Assembly: GCA_003184365.1 (NCBI GenBank)
Contig: NKYR01000150.1
Coordinates: forward strand, 17,224-81,223
Origin: Evernia prunastri
Lineage: Eukaryota; Ascomycota; Lecanoromycetes; Lecanorales; Parmeliaceae
Direction: 5' to 3'
Length of the DNA stretch: 64,000 nucleotides
Shown here: positions 22,666-33,334 of the stretch, piece by piece
How positions within the stretch are numbered: the stretch's first letter is position 1
How the letters are laid out: each line of letters starts with the position of its first letter
The notes under the pieces: generated by a model
The model's database searches: none
What the model saw: the letters and a program-made list of their open reading frames with translations, nothing else
What the model was told of the DNA's origin: nothing
Program-made: the position numbers and the translations under genes

Positions 22666-25600
22666 ATGGCACGAGGAAAAGGTGTTGAGAGTTCAGAAGA
22701 TGAGGCTACTCCACTTGATATGGCGGAACTCCAGGAGTCTCTCAAGGACATTCAAGGAGGAGCCAGCAGCCTCTTGAAACAAACGAAAGAACGAAGAGTT
22801 TCGGTAATTCCAAAGGATGGAAAGAATCTTGATCCCGCTATGGATCCATGGGATATTAACTCACCTGAAGAACTGGCCCAGTCTATAGAGAGAGACGTGA
22901 TCCCCGTTCTAGAAATGATCCAGANTGTACATATTCGCTCTTTATCTAGTTGTCTTATTCAATTTACCCCCATTAGACTTGACTCTGGGCACGGTTCTGA
23001 CACTACAACTAGATCATCCACCCTTCCGTTCGTACTGACAAGCGAACAGTAAAAGAAAATTGTCATCGGGACCGTTGTGAAGACGTTTCGACGTCAGATC
23101 ATTGGGCATCCGGGTGTGGCCTACCTACGGGCAAAACGAACCATTCGTGGCTAGGACTTGTTGACCACAAGGANAAGCACCCCAGCATTCGTGCAAACAA
23201 CCCCCCTAACAAAAAGAACAAACTTCATTAAAGAACAAAGACTTCTTTCTCCGCTCCGCATCCAACTCCGCCTGGACGTTCTTCCTTAAGCAGTCAAGAA
23301 ACCACCCCATCAAGCTGTTACCATTCAAAAGAACACCATTCAAAGCATTACCAGTCTTCGTNTAACAAAAAGAACAAAGACTTCTTTCTCCGCTCCGCAT
23401 CCAACTCCGCCTGGACGTTCTTCCTTAAGCAGTCAAGAAACCACCCCATCAAGCTGTTACCATTCAAAAGAACCCCATTCAAAGCATTACCAGTCTTCGT
23501 GGCACCTCAAACGGATAAGAAACGAGTGTGCTAGACAGTGACAACATGGCACGAGGAAAAGGTGTTGAGAGTTCAGAAGATGAGGCTACTCCACTTGATA
23601 TGGCGGAACTCCAGGAGTCTCTCAAGGACATTCAAGAAGGAGCCAGCAGCCTCTTGAAACAAACGAAAGAACGAAGAGTTTCGGTAATTCCAAAGGATGG
23701 AAAGAATCTTGATCCCGCTATGGATCCATGGGATATTAACTCACCTGAAGAACTGGCCCAGTCTATAGAGAGAGACGTGATCCCCGTTCTAGAAATGATC
23801 CAGACCTTGCGTGAAGAACGAGATGCAGGTATCCATAACGCCCATCAACTCGATCAATACAGCATGGTGATTGGCCACTATAAAAAGGAACACACAGCAA
23901 ACAAAGCCAGGATCCTGGAACTCGAGCAAGCCCAAGGAGTGTATGAGATTCAAGAAGAAGAGTTCAATCAACTTCGAGATCAACTGACAGCTTCGAAGCA
24001 AGAGATCAAAGACCTCAAAAAGGCACAGAGAACGCAGCCCCAACAGGAGGTTATAAAGACGGTTAAATCAACAAAGATCCCTGCCCCTCCCGTCTTCACG
24101 AATAACGACAACCCAACATGGGATGAGTGGTACGCCAAAATGACTGAGAAGCTTATTATCAACACCGACCACTTCCCTACCGAGTCAGCTAAGATCATTT
24201 ACGCTCTGAACCGTATTGGCGGGGACGCTGACAAAGTAACTCACAANATTGGCCACTATGAAAAGGAACACACAGCAAACAAAGCCAGGATCCTGGAACT
24301 CGAGCAAGCCCAAGGAGTGTATGAGATTCAAGAAGAAGAGTTCAATCAACTTCGAGATCAACTGACAGCTTCGAAGCAAGAGATCAAAGACCTCAAAAAG
24401 GCACAGAGAACGCAGCCCCAACAGGAGGTTATAAAGACGGTTAAATCAACAAAGATCCCTGACCCTCCCGTCTTCACGAATAACGACAACCCAACATGGG
24501 ATGAGTGGTACGCCAAAATGACTGAGAAGCTTATTATCAACACCGACCACTTCCCTACCGAGTCAGCTAAGATCATTTACGCTCTGAACCGTATTGGCGG
24601 GGACGCTGACAAAGTAACTCACAATCGACGACGCAAGAATGCTACCAATCCCTATCAGACTCTCGAAGACCTCTTTGATCACCTGGGAGGACTGTTTGAA
24701 GATTAGCATCGTGAAGTCACGGCGGAACGAGAATATGATGAATTAGCTATGGCTACAGGAGATATCTTCCGATCCTTCTTCTATGAGTTCACCCGATTAG
24801 CTGATATTCTGGACTATGGCCTTGACAATCGTCACGTTATCTCGTCAATGAAGAGAAAGCTCCCTGCCCGCCTTAGGGACCATCTGATGGATAAAGCATT
24901 CACGACTATGAAAGAGTATCGAGATTATCTCTATCGCCTAGACGACAATCAGCGAGCGGACTGGAAGAACAAAGTCAAGTCTAAGGACATAAAGGAGANC
25001 GCTGACAAAGTAACTCACAATCGACGACGCAAGAATGCTACCAATCCCTATCAGACTCTCGAAGACCTCTTTGATCACCTGGGAGGACTGTTTGAAGATC
25101 AGCATCGTGAAGTCACGGCGGAACGAGAATATGATGAATTAGCTATGGCTACAGGAGATAGCTTCCGATCCTTCTTCTATGAGTTCACCCGATTAGCTGA
25201 TATTCTGGACTATGGCCTTGACAATCGTCACGTTATCTCGTCAATGAAGAGAAAGCTCCCTGCCCGCCTTAGGGACCATCTGATGGATAAAGCATTCACG
25301 ACTGTGAAAGAGTATCGAGATTATCTCTATCGCCTAGACGACAATCAGCGAGCGGACTGGAAGAACAAAGTCAAGTCTAAGGACATAAAGGAGACTTCTC
25401 GAACAGTAACCACTTCTACTCGGCGCACCCCTGCAACATCGACGGCGTTAGTTCCAGCAGCATCACACGCAATAGCAGTCTCTACTCGGACGCCGCTTCA
25501 ACCCAGTCCTGATCGAAATTGCTGGACCTGCGGAAAGGCAAATTGCTTACCTAGCCAACACCCGCCTAACACCCCTCAGAGTGCTGCTGGACGTGCTGCG

Positions 25601-25714
25601 CAGTTGGCTATTCAATCGACTAGGATTAATGAAATCGGAATCAATGAGATCTCAGATGTAGAAGAGGATTCCGGTCTTGATAGAGTATCCTCTGACGAAG
25701 ACACAAAAAACTAG
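22666..25714 (+). pseudogene. gag region of the Ty3/gypsy element, duplicated segments at assembly joins
   Basis: The coding start is the ATG at 22666 (MARGKGVESSEDEATPLDM); a second copy of the same start appears at 23546 after the joins. The protein has a coiled-coil-rich region (EFNQLRDQLTASKQEIKDLK), then a segment PTWDEWYAKMTEKLI typical of Ty3/gypsy capsid. Near the end is a Cys-rich motif CWTCGKANCLPSQH, a C-x2-C-x4-C-x4-H arrangement where the usual nucleocapsid knuckle has H before the last C. The frame ends with TAG at 25712, directly after A AAA AAC. A TAG at 24704 in one copy reads CAG in the other. Order and number of segments cannot be trusted. Confidence 0.8.
25705..25711 (+). 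promoter_or_regulatory. -1 ribosomal frameshift site (A AAA AAC) between gag and pol
   Basis: In the gag frame the codons are ACA AAA AAC TAG, so the heptamer A AAA AAC is in the exact X XXY YYZ phase needed for tandem slippage, abutting the gag stop. A one-base backward slip enters the frame that runs without a stop through LATLAKSTARVDEVCLMDNP into the protease. Confidence 0.75.
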
Positions 25715-27476
25715 CTACTCTTGCTAAAAGCACAGCAAGAGTTGACGAAGTGTGCCTTATGGATAATCCTGAGAATCTATTTGCACGCCGTCCCTTTTTA
25801 GTGGACGCTGAACTCTCTTCTCAACAGAAAACAGTCTCGCTGAAGGCCCTTGCTGACTCCGGATGCACCGGAGCATATTGTGTTATTGACGGCGAGTACG
25901 CCTTAGAAGTCTGCCAAGCACTAGATATAGCAGTGAGGCCTGTTGCCCCTAGACCGTTGAAGGGATATGATGGCAAGTTGGCACAGAACCCTATCACGCA
26001 GGCAATTTATCCACATCTTTCCATTGACGGCCATAAGGAAAGTACGGTACCATTGCTTCTAGCACCATTAGGTCAGCACCGTCTTATTATTGGGAAACCC
26101 TGGATGAACAAGCATCAAGTCCTCCTGGACTGCCAGCGGGATAAGCNCAGCAAGAGTTGACGAAGTGTGCCTTATGGATAATCCTGAGAATCTATTTGCA
26201 CGCCGTCCCTTTTTAGTGGACGCTGAACTCTCTTCTCAACAGAAAACAGTCTCGCTGAAGGCCCTTGCTGACTCCGGATGCACCGGAGCATATTGTGTTA
26301 TTGACGCCGAGTACGCCTTAGAAGTCTGCCAAGCACTAGATATAGCAGTGAGGCCTGTTGCCCCTAGACCGTTGAAGGGATATGATGGCAAGTTGGCAAA
26401 GAACCCTATCACGCAGGCAATTTATCCACATCTTTCCATTGACGGCGATAAGGAAAGTACGGTACCATTGCTTCTAGCACCATTAGGTCAAGCACCATTC
26501 TCGTCACCAGTCCTCTTTGCGGAGAAGCCAAATGGAGGCCTACGCTTTTGTGTCGATTACCGGAGACTACTCACCANNNNNNNNNNNNNNNNNNNNNTGT
26601 GCCTAGTCAAGCATCATTCTCGTCACCAGTCCTCTTTGCGGAGAAGCCAAATGGAGGCCTACGCTTTTGTGTCGATTACCGGAGACTACTCACCAAAAAG
26701 AACAAGTACCCAATCCCACTCATTGATGAGGTACTTGGCCGAGTGCAGGGTTGCAAATATCTCACACGACTCGATATCATTGCTGCATTCAACAAGATTC
26801 GTATGCACCCCGAAAGCGAGGACTACACGACGTTTATCACGTCCCTGGGAGCATACAAATATCGGGTCATGCCATTTGGATTGACAAATGGACCTGCTAT
26901 ATTCCAGCAATACATGAACGAGGTCTTATTCGAATTTCTTAACGAGTTTTGCCAGGCGTATTTGGACGACATCCTCATCTACAGCAAGACTCGCAAGGAG
27001 CACGTCAAACACGTTAAACAAGTCCTTGAAAAGCTCCGGGAGGCAGGATTGCAAGTGGATATCCTCAAGTGCGAATNCCGCTCCCGGGCCAGAAGAATCC
27101 TCCCGCAAAGCCAATCGAGACGCCTAAGGGTGACGAATGGGTTGTGGAGGATATCCTAGACTCTCGACGTCATTACAACCAATTGCAGTACCAAGTCAAG
27201 TGGAAAGATGATGATGACACCCTGACTTGGTGGAATACTGACAATAATGAGTTTGAGGGGGCCCAGGACGTAGTCAATGACTATCACAGCAAATATCCGG
27301 AGAACCCTGGGCCTCACAACGCTATTGCCAAGTCAAAAAGGCCACGCCGTCTCCGAAATCTCCGAGACCTCGCCACTATCCTCATTCTTTCTGCACGCAG
27401 ACGACTCGCAGGCCAATCTACAGCGCTGGGGCATCGCTTGCCTGAGGGGGGGGGTAGTGTTACGGACGTACCCTAG
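25712..27476 (+). pseudogene. pol region: retropepsin, reverse transcriptase, chromodomain (gapped)
   Basis: The retropepsin carries ALADSGCTGAYCVID, with the DSG active site, and ends LIIGKPWMNKH. It is present twice (25750-26146 and 26148-26487) because of an unmerged join. The reverse transcriptase (26487-27076) has PNGGLRFCVDYRRL, TRLDIIAAFNKIRM, FGLTNGPAIFQQYMN and the catalytic YLDDILIYS. At n 27077 the sequence jumps to a chromodomain, EWVVEDILDSRRHYNQLQYQ followed by VKWKDDDDTLTWW, so RNase H and the integrase HHCC and DDE core are absent from the assembly. The frame runs through the polypurine tract and stops inside the 3' LTR at 27474-27476. Confidence 0.85.
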
Positions 27477-27682
27477 CTGTCAGGTACAAAGAGAGTGTTT
27501 ATGGCTATGTGTCAGGCACATAGAGTATTTATTGGTCATTGACACATTCTCATTATCACATAGGCTAGCGGGGATTCTTCCTAGTATTTAAGCGCTCTTC
27601 TCCTGTGTACATATTCGCTCTTTATCTAGTTGTCTTATTCAATTTACCCCCATTAGACTTGACTCTGGGCACGGTTCTGACA
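27458..27682 (+). repeat. 3' LTR of the Ty3/gypsy element
   Basis: 225 bases, TG...CA, preceded by the purine-rich tract. Differs from the 5' LTR by very few bases (for example agagag versus agggag near position 27,490). Confidence 0.9.
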
Positions 27683-27955
27683 CACATACTTACTTCTGTA
27701 CGTTACCTAGTATCAATGCTATTGACAGTCACATCGTTCCTGTTTCAACATAATCTGTGATAAAGTTTTGTTAGAATACTCGAATTTTGTTACGGATATG
27801 GGCTGCATTAGGGTGATTCCGCTGTCTTGGCGGGGTCACACGCTCTTTTGGCGCATTGGATAGGGGGATGCACCCTATTCCATGACAGATTTAGATTTCG
27901 AATTAAATCTATTCTAAGCAATTCGTTTAAATTGTAATTATCGTTCACTTCGTAG
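27683..27955. other. Spacer between two retrotransposon pieces
   Basis: Moderately AT-rich DNA with no coding frame. It separates the plus-strand 3' LTR from the minus-strand sister fragment. Confidence 0.4.
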
Positions 27956-28324
27956 TGTCAGAACCGTGCCCAGAGTCAAGTCTAATGGGGGTAAATTGAA
28001 TAAGACAACTAGATAAGGAGGAAATATGTACAGAAGAAGAGCGCTTAAATACTAGGAAGAATCCCCGCTAGCCTATGTGTCAATGGGAATGTGTCAATAA
28101 CCAATAAACACTCTATGTGCTAGACACATAGCCATAAACACTCCCTATGTGCCTGACACCTAGGGTACGTCCGTAACACTACCCCCCCCCTCAGGCAAGC
28201 GATGCCCCAGCGCTGTAGATTGGCCTGCGAGTCGTCTGCGAGCAGAAAGGATAAAAATAGTGGCGAGACCCCGGAGATTTCGGAGACGGCGGGGCCGCTT
28301 TGACTTGGCAACAGCGTTGTGCGG
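27956..28324 (-). mobile_element. Sister Ty3/gypsy fragment: 3' end of pol plus LTR (variant B), minus strand
   Basis: 27956-28178 is a 223-base LTR in reverse orientation, variant B, which differs from variant A at several sites (for example a ctaggtgtcaggcacatag block). It is followed by the reverse of the polypurine tract and of the polyprotein tail (AKSKRPRRLRNLR-like). The fragment ends at the n at 28325. The same variant lies on the plus strand at 62962-63331. Confidence 0.85.
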
Positions 28325-28325
28325 N

Positions 28326-29878
28326 AGAAAGGTCTCTCGCAGAAAAGATCCCGAGGACCTACGTTGAATGCTACACTCCAGCCTGCTATGCAGCCCAATA
28401 AGAAGAAGTCTAAGTCGAATCTGATACCCAGTGAGGATGTCGATGAGAGGGAGTCTCAGCAGCGACGTATTCTAGAGGCGGGCTATTTGCTAGGGGAACT
28501 CGTTGGGAGCAAGGAATAAGCATGAAGTAACTACTCATTACGTCATACATCCAGAAATTTTTACATATAGGCCTTATGGAGTGATTGCGACGTGTTTGCG
28601 ACATCATATTGTAGATATCCTACCCAGCTACCCTAATTTTGGTGGGGTTACCATACTTATTTGGGTAAGGAGGTAAAATAAGCGAATCTTGCGTTGCGCC
28701 CCTATCTTGCGCCCCCAGGACATCCCGCTTTATGTGGTGTTCTTTCGTAGACCCTACATCTCTTACTACTCACTTTAAATAAATTTACATCTAAAGATAT
28801 GATCTAGATGATTTGTGCCAGATCTGGTAAGCTGATTCTTTGAATCTCAAATCTCAAACTCCGCTCCTTTCGTCCCGTGTGAGGCAGCATTCATCCTTTT
28901 TATTATAGCAAAAAACGGGACCTAACATACTACCAGTGCAATGAGATATTCGGGTAGGCTCACTTCGGCACTCATTGGTTGCGCCACCACATACAAAGCT
29001 ACGCTGCCGCTGGTAATTGAGCGGTAGCAACACAACGCGTTGCAGGTTCAACGATAAAACAATCCATAACATATGCCAGCTCAATGTTTGTAAAGCAGTA
29101 TATGGAATAGAGCATACGCGGCCTACATCATTATCTCATAGCTCCAATACGATGGAAGCTACTGCGCCTCTGTCAGGATGAATGCCATTACGACTACCAA
29201 TGATCAACAGTCAAAGAGGATGTTGGATTAATCGAAAAGAGGTATACGTAGCCCACCCCCAGCGCTTAGAGGTGGCATCATGTTTCTACGCTTGTTGGTT
29301 CAACACGAGCATCCAGAAAAGTACAATATAGGCGACGACTTTCTCTGCATCACCGACCGATCTAGGCCTACCAGTCAACATTTCCATCGCTCGCAATTAC
29401 ATCTGTCATTTATCATTTTGTATTTACTTTGTTCGAGCTGACCAACTATGTCCTGATGGACAGCACAACAGATTCCCGTCAGCTTGATGGAACGTCAATC
29501 AGCCGAAGCATCTCCAGGCTCAGCCGGTGTGTAATAGGCACAGATTGTAGTTATCCAACATTACCTGAAACCGCTTTTTGCGGACATGGCTGCAGTCATG
29601 TCAGCTTCCTTCGTCCTTCTCCTCTCTTAGCCACCCCTACAATCAAAGTACGATCAATCCTCTTCCAAGTAGGTCATGAGGCAGACCTGACATAGTACAT
29701 GGGTCTCTAAGGCGCAGCTCCACCGACTATAAACTTCCTGGTCTCCCCAGCCATCTCAACTTAAACAACAGAACAAATTCATCCAGCACCTTCATCAAAA
29801 GCCCAAAGTATTTCCATCGAAATACCACTCTCAAGAACTCAACCCTCATTACAAGATCTCACATCTCAACACGCGATC
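28326..29878. other. Intergenic; one small lysine-rich frame, promoter of the secreted protein gene
   Basis: The frame ending at 28519 reads PNKKKSKSNLIPSEDVDERE and then ESQQRRILEAGYLLGEL. It is cut at its 5' end by the n at 28325 and could be the tail of a DNA transposase, but I cannot support that. The last 150 bases before 29879 carry a tataaac box (about 29,728) and a CAA-rich leader typical of a fungal promoter. Nothing else is seen. Confidence 0.4.
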
Positions 29879-30479
29879 ATGCAACTTCTTACCCTCGCCA
29901 CTCTGCTCGTTGCTGGCTCCGCAACTGCCTTTGCCGGCGCGGTTGAGAAACGAGCTAATCTTAAGGTCAATGAGTTTACCAGTGCGTTCATTCAAACCCC
30001 TCTAGAATGTCTTTGTCACATTTAGCTAACATGTTTAATATAGGCCCCGATTGGTAAGTAGAAGCCAATTGGAGAGATTCACATGGACATCGCACCCAGA
30101 TACCCGACTGACTCTATCTTCCCAATACAGCAACCCTGATAGTGCTAGTTTCGGGTATGTGGAGTTTGACCCCTTCTCAACGTCTCATGAAATTCTGGAA
30201 ATTCCCCGCACGTGACCCATATGCCTCATCTCCACATGCTATTTCGCTAACCAGAAATCCCGTATAATCAGACATACCGCAGCTGTCGCAGTCGTCAACA
30301 TGGACCCCACCTCTCACTCCGTCTACCTCGCCGGCGGCGCCTTTGCGGCGTATTCTGCGTTTTCTCCCAACGCTGGCGGCGCAGGATGCACCGGGGACTT
30401 CTTGGGCGATCTCCCTGGCGCATGCTCGAATCTTGATACCGCCTTTGCGCAAAGAATCAACTGCGTGTCCACTACCTAG
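29879..30479 (+). CDS. Small secreted cysteine-containing protein
   Basis: Four exons fit: 29879-29981, 30044-30053, 30131-30154 and 30272-30479, giving 114 residues. The N-terminus MQLLTLATLLVAGSATAFAG is a clear signal peptide, followed by AVEKRA, a Kex2-like site. The mature part is Gly/Ala-rich with four cysteines (PDCNPD, GGAGCTGD, LPGACSN, QRINCVS). Intron 1 has a ctaac branch site. The second exon is only ten bases, which is the weakest point. After the TAG the same frame stays open for 56 more codons, so the stop may be a nonsense mutation or the true end. Size and cysteines fit an effector-like secreted protein; no named family recognised. Confidence 0.6.
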
Positions 30480-31365
30480 TGGGGCGTACTGCCTCCGAAG
30501 GTGAAGGCTGGGTGCTCGCCTGTCATTGATGCTCAGGATAAGGCGGTTAGGGTACGTTTTGTTAGCTCTGGACTGTTGTCAGGTGTGCAGTGGAGGGGAA
30601 GGTATGGAATAGGCTGTACGATATCGTTGAGATCGGATTACTGTCACTAAAGTCCCCGTTGTTGATTAAAGTGTCAAAATACTTTCGCGAGAGTTAGGCT
30701 AGATACAAATTTTATCGCTGTCTACCTGATGATTCGTCAATCATAGCGCAAGATCGTTCCGCGTTTTCAGTGCAAAAGCTAGCAGTATGAGACCACCTTT
30801 CAGTAGTCAAGAGTCCAAAGGGTGCTTCACCGACCTATGTAGACCGGGATAGGAGTGCATGATATGAAACCTTTGATTCTGATCAGGCTACGTTAGACAG
30901 AAAACTTGAATACGTTGCGCTCTTGGGAGTAATACTGTTAGGTGTCAAGTCTGCATACATGGAATATAGAAATCTCTCCAACCCATCGACAAGTCGCTAG
31001 GCTCTGCGACTGTACTCTTGGGGTAGGGTAACGTAGGCTACAGTCAACTCATGTTAAAAGCAGGGCTTTGGTATGAATTGAGACTACTCTCGATTCAATT
31101 CGGGTGTCTAGATCTTCACCTCCGCTTCTTTAAATTTGGGACTTCAATTTTTGGCTCCCCCCGACCTAGGACGCCAAAGTTGGATCTCTTTGCAGAGCCA
31201 AAAGCTTCTGCTTATATCTATCTTCGTTCAAATATCATGTAGGTTTTGTATAAACAACAGCCGATCATGCTTTTTGGGACTCTGATCAATTCTCAGTTAT
31301 CGCCACATCATCGCGAAAACATGTGACCTCAATAATGTGTAAATAAACGATATGATTAACCTATT
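30480..31365. other. Intergenic, no further gene seen
   Basis: It begins with the in-frame extension of the secreted protein (to a TAA at 30648). The rest has no supported gene. Confidence 0.4.
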
Positions 31366-31379
31366 CCAGACCGAGGTAA

Positions 31380-32130
31380 ACCACTGAATAGAGGCCGTCA
31401 TAGGCGCATTCTCGTACCTCAACACTAGAAAAACTCGCATATCTATAGCGACATGTCTTGGAGTGGTAGTGGCTAGCTAGACTAGATACAGGCGTGGGCG
31501 AGTGGGAAAATGATGTGCGATTGCTCTGAATGAGAAAAATTGACCGAAGAGACAATTGCCTGTGAGATGACTTGGTCTTTATAGATCGTTTCACACCAAT
31601 AAGGCTACGAATCGCCCACTCTGCTATGGCCTCTTGCCATGACCTGAACGCCACAGCTGCTGGCCTGAAACAATGCAGTGCAGTGCACATGGGCTCTTCC
31701 CATAGGAGAAGTATAGCGGTATCTGGTGTGAGCGACTAACCCCCAGCCCTGCTATGGCGAACTCTACCCATAGTTCAAAGAAAGACCTCTCGTCGACCCT
31801 ACCATGTAGAGCGGGACGGAATGGAACAAGGCATGCAGAGAGAAATTAATCAGTGCAAATCTGTAAGAGCCATCATCTCTCATCATCACATGCTACTGAC
31901 ACGAAGATAGGTGTTAATCTTCCATATAATTCTGTAGTCTCCAAAACAGCTCAGATGACGTGGATGCTATTGCGGTGTCTCAAAAGACCAGGGCTAGCTA
32001 TCTGAAGAGATATCCGTAGTTACCTCAGTACTACGAAACCTATGCTTGTGCAGCGTAGACCTGGAGTGAAAGTGAAGTCCCCCGCGGGCGCGACCGGGCG
32101 GGAAGAAATACTAGGACTGTGAAAAAGATA
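31380..32130. repeat. Two further arms of the GC-box dispersed repeat
   Basis: 31380-31530 shares gaatagaggcc, gcattctcg and acaggcgtgggcg with the left arm at 17600. 32037-32130 shares tagacctggagtgaaa, gggcgggaa and gatagaatcgaa. Both lie in the same orientation as the 17.6-kb arm. No coding content. Confidence 0.5.
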
Positions 32131-32872
32131 GAATCGAATAAAGAGCCCGACACTAGTGGGAAGCGCATATGACTAGAGCTCTCATCAAGACACGAATCTT
32201 CTGGTCATCGCGTCTCTGATACGAGTCACGTCTCTCTGTGCGCTGCTACGCGGGATAACCACGCAATGCGAAAACACTATGCTACACGAGATTGCCGTGC
32301 TAAGCGATGCTGTGGCGAATGTTGAAAGTCTAATGGTAAACAAACCGGAAATGATAATATGGCTCCTAGAATCTACCTCGTATCGAGCTTTCTCCCCCTT
32401 TGCATCCACTCTCACATTTGAAACAAAGAAACGAATAATATGCATGAACATTAGATCTTCACGATCAGGTACAGGAAAGCGAAAGCGCGATACCAGGCCA
32501 GTCTGTTGCGTCATACCATTACTGAGTCTTCTCCATCAACACTATCTTGGGCTCGTTACTTCGACTGCTGCTGGGAAGCTTGTATAGGAGATAGCTAGTC
32601 GCAAGGAGCTACCGAAGAACCACATATACCCTCAGACAAGACGATTAGACCACCATTACCATTAGCGGCTTGAGAGCCTATCCATCGAGAACCAAATCAG
32701 CCTCGTGCATAAGAAGGCGCAAGTGTAGGTAAAGAATCTGCCAAAACCAACCTTCGACGAGACCAGCATTGTTGCAGTTGGCAAATACCCATTGGACAGC
32801 AAGAGCGACATCAGAATTGGAATCCAGATCATCAGTCGATCAAAGACTCTAAGACTTCTGGGCGCTGTAATC
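32131..32872. other. Intergenic, possible lost last exon of the secreted protein
   Basis: Mostly featureless. On the minus strand near 32,760-32,820 the sequence reads SDVALAVQWVFANCNNAGLV, which looks like a continuation of the neighbouring secreted protein, but it has no AG acceptor in the right frame. Confidence 0.35.
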
Positions 32873-33334
32873 TTACCAGTAGGAGCTCTGGGTGTTGCTA
32901 GTTTCATAAATTCCCCCTACGACTTGGGCAGTTCCAGCCATGCAAAACTGAACCCCGGCCGGTGGAACTACACACTGTTGCTGACCCAGAGATGTAAGAT
33001 AGTTAAAGCACGCGATCACGTCGTCGACCAAGGCTGCATCGTTGTTGCACCCACCGCAAAAAGCATCAAAGTCAGTAGCGAGAGTGTATGGTCCGGTACC
33101 AAGTCGAGCTGGTTTCTCTGCGAGAATATCGGCAGTGGAAGGAAAAACCGACATAGATAGGTACTATTATCAACCTTAGTACAGCTAGGCGGAGGTACGA
33201 TTCAGGGAAGCCAAGCTGGGCAGACCTGGTCCCGGCTTCACCTCGGGAAAGGATTGCTCAGTTGTTGCTGGCATGGCGGTAGCATAGACGGACAAAGGAA
33301 GGAGCAAGCTGGCCACCGAGATGATTATCATCAT
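32873..33334 (-). CDS. Small secreted cysteine-containing protein, possibly truncated
   Basis: Exon 1 is 33334-33242 (MMIIISVASLLLPLSVYATA, a signal peptide, then MPATTEQSFPE). An intron at 33241-33164 has a tactaag branch site. Exon 2, 33163-32873, contains FDAFCGGCNND, DDVIACFNYL, QQQCVVPPAGVQFC and AGTAQVVGG. It ends SSYW-stop, where TG|gtaaga looks like a second splice donor. The cysteine pattern resembles a class of fungal small secreted proteins that end SSYC...DVA..VQW..NC; the matching downstream block exists but lacks an acceptor. The gene is either terminated by intron retention or damaged. No specific function can be assigned. Confidence 0.5.

Larger units (their letters stand above)
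22003..27682 (+). mobile_element. Ty3/gypsy chromovirus retrotransposon, internally broken by assembly joins
   Basis: Bounded by 225-base LTRs at 22003-22227 and 27458-27682, both TG...CA. Internal order is leader, gag, retropepsin, reverse transcriptase, a gap, then a chromodomain, which marks a chromovirus integrase tail. A polypurine tract (gagggggggggtag-like, 27444-27457) precedes the 3' LTR. Single n characters at 22925, 23174, 23362, 24247, 24999, 26147 and 27077, and a run at 26577-26597, join overlapping contig ends, so several segments are written twice and RNase H plus the integrase core are missing. Flanking 5-base sequences (attag and cacat) do not match, as expected if the two ends come from different copies. 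Confidence 0.9.

Noticed and set aside
24248..25395. Tandem-looking duplicated gag domains
   Set aside because: Duplicated blocks begin and end at n characters and are nearly identical; an assembly artefact explains them.
22003..27682. Searching the LTR flanks for a 5-base target duplication
   Set aside because: attag and cacat do not match; the two ends may belong to different copies, so no insertion site is claimed.
28326..28519. Lysine-rich frame that might be a transposase tail
   Set aside because: It is cut by an n on one side and shows no catalytic motif; naming it would be a guess.
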